Of a stretch of DNA of 64,000 nt, positions 11,843-24,493 are shown piece after piece (the first letter of the stretch is position 1; each line of letters begins with the position of its first letter). The stretch covers positions 2,271,567-2,335,566 of the forward strand of contig NC_087382.1 in assembly GCF_963675165.1 (NCBI RefSeq), written 5' to 3'. Both the position numbers and the translations under genes were made by a program. The stretch comes from Halichondria panicea (lineage: Eukaryota > Porifera > Demospongiae > Suberitida > Halichondriidae). A model generated the notes under the pieces. The model was not told the origin of the DNA. It saw nothing but the letters and a program-made list of their open reading frames with translations, and did no database searches.

Positions 11843-13550
11843 CATGCTTGTATAAAAATTAATTAGCTGTATACACAACTTACCTCTGCGGACTTTTTGT
11901 CCACTGTACAATTATGTCATCTATTTATGTCATTGTCTTCATTGACAAATTGCTTGTCCACCTTCTTTAGCAAATGATGTGTTTAGGTGGCTCGCCACAG
12001 TTTTGAATAAGGATGTCCTTTAAACCTGCAATTTAAAACGGAGAGACATTCATATAAATGTCATCTGTCATTATTGTATACATGTAAGTGGGTTAGATTG
12101 AATTAGAGGGATTTGCAACAGAGTGGTGCACGTTATGCTTTTAGCATTCGTGTTATGCCCTATAAACGAGGCTATTAAACTTTTTGATGGGTAGCTATAA
12201 CTCTTTTAAAATAAGAAAGTTGTGTTTCTTCGAGACATCTCTTTCAGGGCTGTATAACATGCCTATGTATACTTGCTACTGACTGATCAGACCCAGTAAA
12301 AAAAGATATTTCCAAGGTAAGCGTACTGGTGGGCTGAGCACATGCAGTTATATACTTGTAGTTTATATATTTGTAGTTTATTGAGGTGGTAACACTGATT
12401 ATGAATACTTTTGCACATGATGTTTACTGCCTTTGTTGCCAAGCCACACGTTGAGCTTTTATTTGCTTGGCTTTTATCCCTCCAGTTAGACATTGTCCGT
12501 GTACGTCTACTGAGTGGAGAGGTTTTAGTGACGAAATACGCTCCAATTATTGATATTGTATATATCATTTTTATCTCAGAGATCAAAGGAAACAAGTACA
12601 TCTATACAAGGACAACAAGTATAATGTAATTGCACACTCAGATACAGATGGGGGGGGGGGGGGGGTACCAAATTGCACACAACAATCGTTCTTCCTTTCG
12701 GAGTAGGTAAATCAGTTTTCCCTGGTTTCAAGAAACCATGGTCTCACTTGTTGTTGGAGATGTGACGTGACTCGACTAGGGTGCCACCTTCTGCTTGGAT
12801 GAAGGAGTTGATGACCCATTTCTCACTTGTGGGTAGAGTATATAGCTGCAACAAAAGCTTCACTGTATATTTTCAGCTTGCTTAATTGAGCTGAACTAGC
12901 TATATTCTTGCCAGCTGCACATGGTGTTGCTATAGCTTTATGATGTTGCAAACTTGTCCAGCTACATGCAGCTGTCTGTTATCTAGATAGATATAATTAT
13001 AGCTAGTATAGCTACTCTTTTAGGACAACCACTTATCAACTTGCTGTTCTGTCAGCACTGACCGTACCATTTATAGAAGGTATGTTAAGATCTATAATAT
13101 GCACTCAAAAATAATTATAATGAGGGGGTATGATTTATTCTAGACTTATTATTAGACTGCAATGGCTAATTTTCTCCTTTGTTTACCTCGCAGTGTCCCA
13201 AGCTAACAAGTAAATTGTTCCATAGCTACCTCTGCACAAGAGTCACCTACCAGCAGTCATGTTTGTCGAATGTAAATGTCTGCCCTAGATTCTAGAACAT
13301 AATTATTTGGTTGTCCGATGATTCTTATTTCAAATGGGAACAGTTTTTGGACACTGGAATTGGGATACAGTACCAACCTTACCTCTTCAATTTGCTCTGA
13401 CAACGCTCAGCAGGTACGTACTAATTGTGAAAATGATGTACGATGTGACAGCTATGAATGTACATGTCACTTGCTTATGCTTTAATAAATGTGGAGCATC
13501 TTTGAGAGTGCTCTGGCTATATAAATAATCCCTTTTATTTTTTATTTAAC
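11843..13550. other. Gene-free stretch
   Basis: No gene could be supported. It holds a 14-base G homopolymer near 12650. A short open stretch at 13334-13530 has no recognisable family and no paralogue in the window. Confidence 0.45.
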
Positions 13551-16350
13551 TAGCCATAACTCGAGAAAGAAGCTTTAATGCTAAATCCACAAATCAAAAT
13601 CCAAAAGAACGTGGCTAAAAGCCTATAGAAGCTTTTAGTTTTCGTCGCATTGCAACTGTTGAGCATGCAGTTACAGCTGGAACAGACACACAGACACACA
13701 CACACACAGTCAGCTTTACCGTATCCCTTGTGCGGCTACGCTTCGAGGCATAATTATACAAGTTATTGTCCACATCAGCATTTCAATACACAGCCAAAAA
13801 TCCACGGGCCGTTTCATGCCTGTTACGGGCCCGTTACAGGTATAAATCCACGCGGTGTATTCAACTGTTTGGTTAGATACTGTTTAGCAGCCTGTGGATT
13901 TCAGCATGTAATCAGCCGTGGAACGGGCTGTAAGCAGCCTGAGCACGGCCTGTAAGCAGCGCTATGTTCTCAGTTAGTTCCGGTTTGCTTTTATACAGTT
14001 AAAAGCTGAGTTTGGCATGAATAATTCAACGAAGTGTTAAAATTTTTAAGAAACAAACATAGCCAGACAGTTCGACAGTTTACAACACTAATAGGAATGT
14101 TTCTTCTAGTGCTTGTGCTGCTCGAGTGTGTCACTGTGTGTATAAAGAAGACACGTGAATAATGGTTGGAAAGAAAATAATGTTTCTTACATTTATAAAT
14201 TTTCTGTTTGACTGTTTGTACTACCAGCCATGTCCTCTGTCACAATGTGTGTATAAAGAAGACATGTGAATATCGTTGCAAAGAAAATAATGTTTCTTAC
14301 CAATATAATGTGTTGTTCGACTGTTCGTACTGTCCACAGACCAGCCATGTCCTCTGTCACTGTGTATATAGTGAATATCGTTGCAAAGAAAATAATGTTT
14401 CTTACCAATATAATGTGTTGTTCGACTGTTCGTACTGTCCACAGACCAGCCATGTCCTCTGTCACTGTGTATATAGTGAATATCGTTGCAAAGAAAATAA
14501 TGTTTCTTACCAATATAATGTGTTGTTCGACTGTTCGTACTGTCCACAGACCAGCCATGTCCTCTGTCACTGTGTATATAGTGAATATCGTTGCAAAGAA
14601 AATAATGTTTCTTACCAATATAATGTGTTGTTTGACTGTTCGTACTGTCCACAGACCAGCCATGTCCTCTGTCACTGTGTATATAGTGAATATGGTTGCA
14701 AAGAAAATAATGTTTCTTACCATTATACATTTTTTGTTTGACTGTTTGTACTGTCACAGACCAGCCATGTCCACAGCCAGTAACTTAACTAAAGCAAAAC
14801 ACAAACAAAGTTTTTATAATTATTATGAATGATTGCTTACCTGCCAAATTCTGATAGTTCCTAAAGTATAGGTGTGTCCACGATGCTGTAATTAGACCAA
14901 CCAATGTAAACGACAATAATTATTATTGTAAAATACCTTCTGGTCATGATGGGTTGAAATCATTGATGGCATGAGCATTCCAATTTATATATGTACATCT
15001 GTATGTGTGCATCAGTACACGAGTTTAAAGTGAGTTAAATAATTATTAATTGGCTCACATTCTCAAGTAGTGTGACAAGGAACCTCAATCTCGAGCTCAA
15101 TCAGTACAGTAATGATGACATAGACACAGGTACATCTGTGTGTGCATACATACGTAAACGAGTTCGAGTAAGTGAGTCAATAATAGAACCTGAATCTCGA
15201 GCTCGTAAAGTAATGATGACACAATATCATAGGTATACATTTTATATACCTCGTACTCACTTATATAGTAGTCGTTGTAGAGGTCCTTTTTAGATGTGTA
15301 TTCCTATACATAAGCAGCATATTGACCAACATTTTAAAAACCAGCTGAGCACTCACTTATATTAAACGTTGTAGAAGAAGTCAACAACCTGCGTCAGAGG
15401 CAACCAGATCTGCAATACGAAATAACTCCGTCAACATAATTATTTATACATTACCACATAAGCACACCTTGTAGCCTATAGAGCTAGACTCCTAGAGACA
15501 GTGAAAGAAGAATTGCAGAGACATCTAGCAGCTGACAAATGGACAGAAGTGAGTATTAATTAGACCTACTATACTAGCTCCTTATTTAGACTCTACTTAC
15601 TTCCTCTCTCTCTCTTTTCTTGCTAGCTGGCCTTGGCAGTCAGCTCCATAAATAATATAATTACTCCATCCATCCTTTAAAGCTGCAACTGAACGAGAAC
15701 ATCAAACTGAAGCACCTTTTCAGTCTCTTGGTGGATTTTGTAGCTAAGCAACTTTCTCTCTGCGCATGCGCATACACTGGCTGCACAGGCTGTAAGCAGG
15801 ACGTGGGTGGTACAGGCTGAAACAGGCCCGTTATTTACGGTCCGTATTCAGGACAGGATGTACGTGCTGTAACAGGCCTGTGGTTCCAGGATGTAAGCGG
15901 GCCGTGGGCGATTACATCCGCATACAGGCCCGTATTCCGGCCTGTATTCAACTGATTTTCCCCACGGGCCTGAAACAGGCCTGTGGATTTTTGGCTGTGT
16001 ATGCCAGGGAGATAATGATAAATGCGCTAACCACATTTTTCTAGTTGCTATATATGATACAGATGGCACTTACTGCCTTGACAACCACACGTTCGAATAA
16101 CGGCCGCGGATAATTTTTTTACTAAAACTGCTGCTAAAAATGTTATTATGCCTCGAGGCGTAGCCGCACGAGGGATACGGTAAAGCTGACTGTGTGTGTG
16201 TTTGTGTGTCTGTGTGTCTGTTCCAGCTGTAACTGCTCAACGGTTGCAATGCGACGAAAACTAACAGCTTCTATAGGCTTCTAGCCACGTTCTCTTGGAT
16301 TTTGATTCGTGGATTAGCAAACTAAAGCTTCTTTCTCGAGTTATGGCTAG
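13551..16350. mobile_element. 2.8-kb long-terminal-inverted-repeat element or foldback
   Basis: The arm 13551-13755 begins TAGCCATAACTCGAGAAAGAAG and includes a CA tract and GTAGCCGCAC..GCATAATT. It is mirrored at 16143-16350. Inside these, 13788-13960 and 15785-16002 are again inverted relative to each other (GGCCTGTGGATTTTTGGCTGTG and repeated ACAGGCC/GGCCCGT words). No transposase ORF is visible between the arms. The centre holds the 105-bp minisatellite. The right arm continues as a family copy to about 16500, which recurs at 42985-43375. Confidence 0.7.
14171..14775. repeat. Minisatellite, 105-bp unit, four near-perfect plus partial copies
   Basis: Unit starts (TTGCAAAGAAAATAATG) fall at 14276, 14381, 14486, 14591 and 14696, exactly 105 bp apart. 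Because 105 is a multiple of three, overlapping open frames appear on both strands. These are artefacts, not genes. Confidence 0.95.
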
Positions 16351-17143
16351 TTTGACTCACATTGAAGGCTGTTGCAGTCTCTTCAGAATCTTTCATAGCA
16401 TCATCTGTCCGCACATACTTTCTATTCAACATATGAGTTAGCCTTGCACTAAAGCGCTAGCTTTTTGTTAGCTACAAGACTCAGAAAATATCTGTTAAAA
16501 CAGCTAGCTAGCAGTAGCCATTGATTTGTTTGGACACACCCTTTATTATTCCTGTGGATGTAATGCGCATGCGCGCTCATTCCCCACGTGTGAGAAACCA
16601 AGATCCAGATCCAGATCCTCCTGGCAGAATCATCTTTGTCTTGAGGGCCTGGTAAGCCACAAAACACTACCATATAACAATATAGATAACAATATGCATG
16701 TACACAGGTCTGATATTATATACACTGAACTACAGATCCTGGAAGAATCAATTTTCTTCTTTCTTGAGGTCCTGGTAAGCCACATAATACAATAAATAAC
16801 AACAATAGATGCATGTAAATAAGTCTTTTCTTCTCAGTGACTTTATATAGGTAAGCTAACTTTAATATAAAATTCATTATAGAAACTAATATAACACTCT
16901 AATACTTTTGAGCGAAAGCAAAAACATGGCGAGAGGCATTAGCACAGCGCCAGCTTGAACACTAGTTAAAACTGCATCACAAACGGTTAATAATCAATAG
17001 TATGGCTACTCGTGCAATAAGGGATTTATAACAAGCACTGGCAAGGTTAATAGTTAGTATCCTTGCCATTGCTTGTTACTTGTGCTATTAATCCTATATT
17101 GCACTCTTAGCCATACGTACCATACTAGCTGTATAATTATGTA

Positions 17144-18094
17144 TTAAGGCCACCATAGACCAGGCAACTTTCAGGCAATTTGTTGCCTCAACAACTGCCT
17201 CGTGTATGTTACAAATTGCTTACAATCTGTTGTATGCAAGTTGTTGCCTGACCATGGTCAATAGATTTCCTGAAAGATCAAAGGATTTACTTTATCATTT
17301 ATTTGTTACACTAAGTCCGACACTACCTATATGCTGTCATAATGAAAGCACGCGGGTGCTGATGCCTCAGTGGAGGTGCCAAAGCTACATAACATAAATC
17401 TATACTAACAGCTTTATACACACAATAAACATTTTTGCATCAGGCAGCATCACAGGGAAACTTGGGTAATGATTGACCATGATTGTATTAATGGCTGCAT
17501 GAGCTCTCTTATCACTCTTGCAGCTACCATGCAATAGCAAGCGTTCTAGTGCAGAGCGAATTACTAAGTAGAGTAGCAACACTCAGTGAATAACGAACTC
17601 TTCTGAAAAGGCTGCAATGGCATTCCAAGTAAGCAAAATTCGAGAACAAAGCATTCAAGTATTTTGCAAATCCACAAATGAAAACATGACTATAGAAACT
17701 CTTATACCTGCACTTCATGATCCTTGAGCAGCTGTATAACAGTCTACACACACAAACACACTACTGTATACGTCGCTTGCGCATGTGCACCGAAGCATGA
17801 TTATCTGAACTAGTATCAAAAGCCATTTGTGAGTGGTAGAGGTTACTAGTGAATTTGAGACCCTGGTTTTATAAAGCCCCAAAATTAAGTTCGTATCCAT
17901 TTTTCTGACCAAATGACTCTATTTCGATGATTTCCCCTCCTTTCCCTTAGTGTCGTAACCAAACTTTTAACCACTAGTTTGGATACAAGGTCATGGTACA
18001 AGTATTGCATTCAGCGAGTTGCTTGTTGGTTGCTTGCAAATTTGCGGCAATCTGTTGCTTACGAAATTGCCTGAAAGTTGCCTGGTGCCCTTAA
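17144..18094. mobile_element. 950-bp non-autonomous transposon bounded by TTAA
   Basis: The left end is TTAAGGCCACCATAGACCAG followed by GCAACTTTCAGGCAATTTG. The reverse complement of the right end is TTAAGGGCACCAGGCAAC followed by TTTCAGGCAATTTCG. TTAA at both edges fits piggyBac-like targeting. The interior has no transposase. Confidence 0.7.
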
Positions 18095-18280
18095 TAGATA
18101 ATCATAACAATATATATCCTTTACCAAATCATGTATCGAGCGACCGTGTAACATGGAAGGGACTGTATGACTTTTATTACACACTTATTACCTTGACAAC
18201 ATAACCAAAGTTGCAGAACCTGAAGTATAATTATAGGTTTGTACACTCAATAACCAATTGCATAATGTTCACGGAAGTCG

Positions 18281-18412
18281 GTACAATATGTAAGTGTACA
18301 AATTTGTACAATATGAAAGTGTACAAATTTGTACAATATGAAAGTGTGCAAATTTGTACAATATGAAAGTGTACAAATTTGTACAATATGAAAGTGTACA
18401 AATTTGTACAAA
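18281..18412. repeat. Minisatellite, 25-bp unit (GTACAATATGAAAGTGTACAAATTT), about 5 copies
   Basis: Unit starts are at 18306, 18331, 18356 and so on, nearly perfect. The same GTACAAATTTGTAC word appears at 10900-11000. Confidence 0.95.
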
Positions 18413-19119
18413 TAACCAATACAAATAACCAATAATTATGTTACTTTAGTCACATATTTACTCCCTCCAGATCTATTCCTCTACTGGAAAACCCTGGAAA
18501 ATCCGGGATCCTAAGAACAGAAGGAAAACTGCTGTTTTACTATTTGGATTTACGCTATTGCAAACAGGAATTTTTTTCGCAAATGCACTATTGAGCAGTG
18601 ATGAAACTGTATGCTAAGTTACAGTCATTTTTCCTCGAGTGAAGACCAGTGACACGTTATTCCACTAATCTGATAGTATTTATGTGTGTGTTTATGTGTT
18701 AGAAAGATAACATATTTATTTATTTATCTTCACAATGCAAATACTACACATACTAAAGGTTGCGAATTGGCAAGTTGTGTCAATTATTACTCTATATTTT
18801 GTTTTTATTCGCATATCATAAAGGGAAGGTTAACTTCATAAGGTGACTATATAGACAGATAACTAAGTCAGATAAGTATGGTATACTGTTGCAATTGTTT
18901 TTTTGGGCGAAGCCACTATACCTAAAACATTGTGGCAATACAGCAGCATAATAATACATACCTCCAATTATGTCGATACTTTACAGTGGTCTGGTCATAC
19001 AAGGGTGTCCAGTATAATGCTCTCTCCAACACGTGTCACTTTCAACATCATCCTGCAATAATTATGGTTTTTCACATCAATTCTTACAACAATAATTAAT
19101 TAAAAAAGTACGACCACCA

Positions 19120-19657
19120 CAGGGGCGTTTCTAGAGATTGAAGCAGAGGGGTGCTCAAGAGCACAGAAAAAATGAGGTCGCGCGCATAGCGCGCGCGATT
19201 TTCCTCCTCCGCATTTATTGCGGTGCGTCTTTTACATGCATAGCGTGACAATTATGAGTCAGTCATCTTGTAGGATCTCCATGCACTATTCCCCTGGAGT
19301 ACATCCTAGCAAACTGGTCAATCACTGCAATGGGGATGTCCAGTCAGTCTAGTGTTAGTCATTGCTTCACACACTTCACAGTATCTCTCAGTGGAGCAAG
19401 AGGTGACTGCACTGGGAGAGTGCAGAGGTATTATGCATTACATAACAACATTGGAATGGCAATGCTGATTGCGCATGCTCAATTGGGCGTGGTCATGACT
19501 TGTCAAGATAGCTGCACACACGTACCTCTGGAGCTGCACTATACAGTTACTAATAATAGCTATAGCTAGCTACTGAGTGATAGGATTAGTTTCATGGTTG
19601 TCTGGGAGGACAGGGGGGTGCTCAAGCCCCCAAAGCCCCCCATTGTACACGCCACTG
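19120..19657. mobile_element. hAT-like non-autonomous element
   Basis: The left end is CAGGGGCGTTTCTAGAG. The right end GTACACGCCACTG has the reverse complement CAGTGGCGTGTAC. It carries GGGGGTGCTCAAG-type words near both ends. No transposase is present. Confidence 0.5.
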
Positions 19658-20080
19658 CACCATTTTGAAAGAACTTTAGACGTGAGAGGGAATTAGGCGT
19701 ATTTTTGGGAATGGCGTGGTTTCCCTCTGGGCAGTTGGCGTCTCACAACTATAATGTATATACACGTGAAAAGCAGTAGATCTAGTATGTACAATAATTA
19801 TAAATCAATATATTGAAACATAGCATAGTATGTACAGCATATAGCTAAGTAACTAGTCTAGCTACGATACTCGAGGTGACTAGGATTGTCTCTTTGTTTG
19901 TTTTTTTGCAAAATGTATACTTGCAACGTGCAACAACGCTTTTAGTACAGTGTAAACGTACTGGCGTACTACATAAACGGAACTTATATTGACCGCTTAC
20001 TGCATTATACAATAATAGTGCAACGTACGCTATGACAAGTACAGTCGAAAACGGCAGTGGTTCTTGGTCAGACATGCATG

Positions 20081-20733
20081 CAATGAAACTAAGCTTTATG
20101 TGTTAACGAATAGCTATAGCGCTCCGGACATTCACCGGGACCAGAGTAGTCTCACAGTAAAGAACTGTGAGTTTAAAATCCTGTATGACACCCAGGATTT
20201 TAAAGTAGAGGGGGGAAATATAAGGCATTCTTTTAAAAAAAGTCAACTGCATGTTATTTCAATACCCTGGTTAGTATACAGGCTATGGATACTCAGTCAT
20301 ACAACATTACTAATACCTGAATGCACATTTTAGGGGGGGGGGGTTGGAGCCAGAGGGGGATGCTCCCCCTGTGTACTGTATGACACCTTGGTACAATTGG
20401 CACAATAATTATTACAATGTATACAATATAGCTGTGCAATTACATTGTACAGATGCTCCCCTGTGTACTGTATGACACTGGTACAATACAATAGCTGTGC
20501 AATTACATTGTACAGATGCTCCCCTGTGTACTGTATGACACCTGGTACAATACAAAAGCTGTGCAATTACATTGTACAGAATGCTCCCCTGTGTACTGTA
20601 TGACACCTGGTACAATACAAAAGCTGTGCAATTACATTGTACAGATGCTCCCCTGTGTACTGTATGACACTGGTACAATACAATGAAACTAAGCTTTATG
20701 TGTTAACGAATAGCTATAGTGCTTCGGACATTC
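20081..20733. repeat. Minisatellite (about 63-65-bp units) bracketed by about 50-bp direct repeats
   Basis: Units GATGCTCCCCTGTGTACTG..ATTACATTGTACA repeat at about 20452, 20515, 20579 and 20644, with an earlier divergent copy at 20360. The segment is flanked by direct copies of a block beginning CAATGAAACTAAGCTTTATG at 20081 and 20682, differing at only a few positions. Confidence 0.85.
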
Positions 20734-20984
20734 AATTATGGGTATTGAATTGGGTAATGAAAATTGAGCCATTTTGGGAACTACGGCATAATGATATTAT
20801 TATGGTTTGTCTCTAGAAACAGTGACCTTATAATTCTGGAGACCCTGGAAAGTGTAAACATTGCTAGTGTTAACAGAACACAATGGAATATCTATATAGA
20901 GTAGGCATAAGAAAATAAGAGTGTCAAACTACTGATAGCTCTACAAGGCCGTAATTGTGAACTAGAGAAGGGTTTCATATTAAA

Positions 20985-21235
20985 GAAACTAGATCATGGA
21001 TTCCGCTCAGAATTGTGTGACCATCCTGTTAATTTGCCCTACTGCATGAAACCTTTCTATGACCACCAAAATACCCCCCACCATGGCATGCACGTAACTA
21101 GCTGGCTAGCTAGCTATTAGGCTTAGTTCTAAATGAAACATAGAGCTCCTAGCTTTTACAGTAGCTTTTACTATAGATAGAAGAAAAGACATTTTGCTGC
21201 AAGACCAACCCCGCGCCCCTCTTTCTTGGAAGCTC
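20985..21235. repeat. Copy of the 1475-1700 block, 3' of LU-1
   Basis: It carries the same ordered words as 1475-1700 (GAATTGTGTGACCATCCTG, CTTTCTATGACCACC, GCTGCAAGACCA, CCCCTCTTTCTT). It ends about 245 bp before the LU-1 stop codon side. Confidence 0.6.
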
Positions 21236-21479
21236 CCCCCCCCCGAAAAACATAAGCCAAATAACCTAATTTAACTCTAGTAACCCCCCTACACCTTTCT
21301 ACCATCCACACAAAATGGAGCATCATGGATATTTGATAGTAAACAAGCTAAACAATGCACCACAGTAACGAAATTAATGGTGACCTGTAAAAACAAAGTG
21401 TTGGCAGAACAAGGGGAGACATGAAACACAAAAAACAAAACATTGATTAAGAGCTATACCAAAGTCTCTTGAAGTTTAA

Positions 21480-22281
21480 TTACAGGCTGGTGTCCAGATC
21501 AACTTTACTAGAATCAGCCGATGATGTCATTACATCACTCGATGATTCTGGGTATGGGCCTGTGAAGCCTGTGATGATGACTTTGGTTTGAGTGTGCTTT
21601 CTCCATAAAATGTATACAAGGAATCCAGTTATGCTGATCAGTAACGCCACAGCGAGAACTACGATAATAGTCACTAATATGAATGTAAGAGAATTGTTCG
21701 GAATATTGCCTGCACTTGTGACACTGTCTGGTGACGTCTGCTGCGTTGTGGACCCATTAGTGGCAGTCCCCATAGTGGCAGTCCCCGCAGTGGCAGTCCC
21801 TATATATAGAAATAAGAATATACACGACAACTTATTGATGTGCTACAGTACTTTTATGTCCGGACACTGCCAAAATGGCTAACACACCAAATTACAATGA
21901 CTATAATTATAGGCTCGGATACCTCTCAAAACAAATTAATAATGCTTAACGAGCTTTCAACATTATATTTAAAAATTGCCTAATATAATTATACAGTGTA
22001 TACATTGTACACCCACCAAGTGATGTATGTTTCAGGTAGCTATACCATGATAAAATTAATAACGAGCTTTCAATTATCATATACCGTATAGCGGGTAAGT
22101 TTCGTGGGGTAAAAAATTCGTTCAACTCGAGAAATGGTGGTATTCGTGAGTAAAAATTTCGTTTAGTCTCGTGGCTGCACGGCATTCCTACGTTTCAATA
22201 AGCCACGCCTACGTTAAAATTTTGTGGAGGTCAGCCTGCCCACGAAAATAACGAATATTTTACCCCACGAAAATTACCCGC

Positions 22282-22370
<89 letters not shown>

Positions 22371-23540
22371 ATGCATAGGTGTGTGTGTGTGCATGTGTGT
22401 GTGTGTGTGTGTGCGTGATTCACTTACTTTCTGATGGCAACGTTGGGCTCAGGAAGTTGTTACAACGATCAACAGAGGAGCAACAAGAAACGATCTTTGA
22501 TTCACTATATGCAGAGCAGTTGATAAACCTTTCATCCACGCAGCCCCACACTCGCGAGTTACCCAATCGATTCAGTTCCACATAGCAACGCTTCCCGAGG
22601 CAATATCCAGGGTGTCCATTTAATGGAACTCCTTCAATTCTATTCTCACACTCTATCACTGTATATAATAATGGAGAGGAAGAAACCATATCACAACAAA
22701 CTCCAAAGAGATATACCCACTGTAAGACAGGAAACTGAGCATATGCCTAAGCATAATACGCATTGTACATCCACCAAGTGATACAAGTTTCAATTAAGTA
22801 AGCTACAAAACAAATATAAAATGCTTACTTAACGAGCTTTCAATTATTACATAAACACAAACATACAATTGCCATCTGTTGTGATGCTTGCAGTGGCAGC
22901 AATTACTTCATTGGTTGTGGACGAGACGTATTCTTCAGTGGTAGAGTCTTCATTAGTAGACTGTGAAATGATTGTCGGTGAAGTTGTTGCGGCAGTTTCA
23001 TTTGTTGTTGCAATGGTCGTTAGTTTATTTGTTGATGCCATGGCTGTTGGTTCATTTGTTGATGCAATGGTTGTTGGTACGTTTGTTGGTACTGTGGGTT
23101 CACTGGGTTCACTGGGTAGACGAGGGAATAGTTGAGTGTTGCAGTTTGCTTCACTAATGCAGCATTGTACAACATTCGTGCTCGTATCTCGCTGTCCACT
23201 GCAAGATTCTCTCCAGTGAGGGTTGGCGTTCTTGTTCAAACAGTAGTAATTTGTAATTGGTTCGTTTGATAGGTAATCTAATCCACGTTCTGCAACACAC
23301 AAGTCATCACAGCAAGTGGTGCTAAATATTGAAAAAGTCGACTTGCAGCACACTGCAGCAAAGAAAACACATTAGATATTTATTATTAACAACTCTACTG
23401 ATATGATAAAATACGTGAATCAAGGTAGCTAGTGTGCGTGTTACTTGTAGGATACTAGGCAATACCAACTCACCAGCTTGAGTAGCTGACGGTAGAGATG
23501 TGAGAAATATCAACAGCAACAAAAGACAGCCACTCCACAT
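21480..23540 (-). CDS. LU-1: single-pass receptor-like protein with two activin-receptor/Ly6-type ectodomains, no kinase
   Basis: Four exons in coding order: 23474-23540 (signal peptide, MWSGCLLLLLIFLTSLPSAT), 22867-23352, 22428-22658 and 21480-21799. All phases agree (1-1-1), giving about 367 residues. Exon 2 encodes a Cys-rich domain ending VVQCCISEANCNTQLFPRLP, then a long Thr/Ser/Ala stalk. Exon 3 encodes a second one with PGYCLGKRCYVELNR and ending CCSSVDRCNNFLSPTLP. CC-x4-CN followed by LxPxLP is the closing motif of activin/BMP type I receptor ectodomains and, more loosely, Ly6 domains. Exon 4 has a Gly/Ala/Thr stretch, one membrane helix (about 23 residues), then a short tail with PYPESSSD and an acidic/Ser end. 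No kinase follows, so it may act as a decoy or co-receptor. That role is inference. Exons 1-3 are almost identical to LU-3. Confidence 0.8.
22082..22290. mobile_element. MITE, CCGTATAGCGGGTAA family, in LU-1 intron 3
   Basis: The left end ACCGTATAGCGGGTAAGTTTCG is mirrored by ACGAAAATTACCCGCTATA. The right end runs directly into the GT microsatellite. Confidence 0.8.
22287..22415. repeat. (GT)n microsatellite in LU-1, next to the exon 3 donor
   Basis: About 60 GT dinucleotides with a few CA-type interruptions. They end 13 bp before the exon 3 boundary at 22428 (minus-strand intron side). A shorter tract lies at the same place in LU-3 (29325-29380). Confidence 0.95.
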
Positions 23541-23670
23541 GTTGACCTTCTCAGCTTTAGCTTCAGTTCTCTCGTAGATATTTATATAATCTGCACATTG
23601 ACTCAGGAACACGAAACTTATGAAACGGGGAAACATGATATCATTAGTTAGTGGTCAAGTGTGTGATAAT

Positions 23671-23682
23671 TGCGCATGCGCA
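23671..23682. promoter_or_regulatory. NRF1-like palindrome TGCGCATGCGCA upstream of LU-1
   Basis: A perfect 12-bp palindrome lies 131 bp upstream of the LU-1 ATG. The same motif sits 149 bp upstream of LU-3 (30629-30640), between LU-4 and RTK A, and upstream of RTK F. It matches the established NRF1 consensus YGCGCAYGCGCR. Confidence 0.6.
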
Positions 23683-24493
23683 AAACATAATACACTAGTG
23701 TTTTAAGCTGGCGCTGTGCTAATGCCTCTCGCCATGTTTTTGCTTTCGCTCACAAGTATTAGAAAGGTTAATAATTTGAAATAATTATGATTTAAAATTG
23801 ACAAAATAGCAATTGAATGAACATTAAACACAGTAACGAATAATACAAATTGAAAATAATGTAATTATGAGAAAAGGTTGGTTTGTGGCTTACCTGGACC
23901 TCAACAAAGAGTGATTCTGCAAAAGGTATTGAGCGCGCATGCGCATTAGATCTACATCCAGGAATGGGGTGTGTCTGCAAGTTCACAAGTGCCATGAACT
24001 TTGACCTTATAATTAATTTTTGTCTGTGATGTGGGGGCGGCTCCAGAGGATTATGCACATGAAACTTTAAATCTTCAATTAATACTAGATCTAGTGCAGA
24101 TCCATACAGGTAAAATTAATGTGCTCATGCATCCCAACATAATCATTGTAAGACTATTGAAATTAATACAGCAAACATTGTTTTATTGCACAAAAAACAA
24201 TTATTATTGTGAAAGAACAAAACCAGCCCTACCCCTTTTCAGGAATGGGGAATACCCCTTTCACAGCAGTAACTTAGCCTCGATTAAAATGCGGCCTAAA
24301 ATCGAGGCAAGAGTGGCAATACCCCAGGCGCTAGGCATAGCTAGCTACCTCATGCACAACTACAGCTAAGTACACATGCACAAGTTGTATAATATTGCAC
24401 AAGAGATAATAGAGATAATGATTATTGTACATTCATAAAAAAAACTGTTGACAGAACAACAAGGAACATAACATGTGAACACATTTTTAAGAG

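Noticed and set aside
13334-13528. Short frame with WNWDTVPTLPLQFAL, possible exon
   Set aside because: It ends at a plausible donor but has no acceptor-supported partner exon, and the family is unknown.
14193-14832. Four overlapping 176-188-codon frames on both strands
   Set aside because: They come from a 105-bp (35-codon) tandem repeat, which keeps every frame open. No protein features.
18281-18432. Possible CRISPR-like or regulatory direct repeats
   Set aside because: The 25-bp units are contiguous with no unique spacers, so it is a minisatellite. No CRISPR array exists in the window.
22869-23135. Plus-strand Val-rich frame, also at 29815-30075
   Set aside because: Antisense of the LU-1 and LU-3 Thr/Ser stalk exons.
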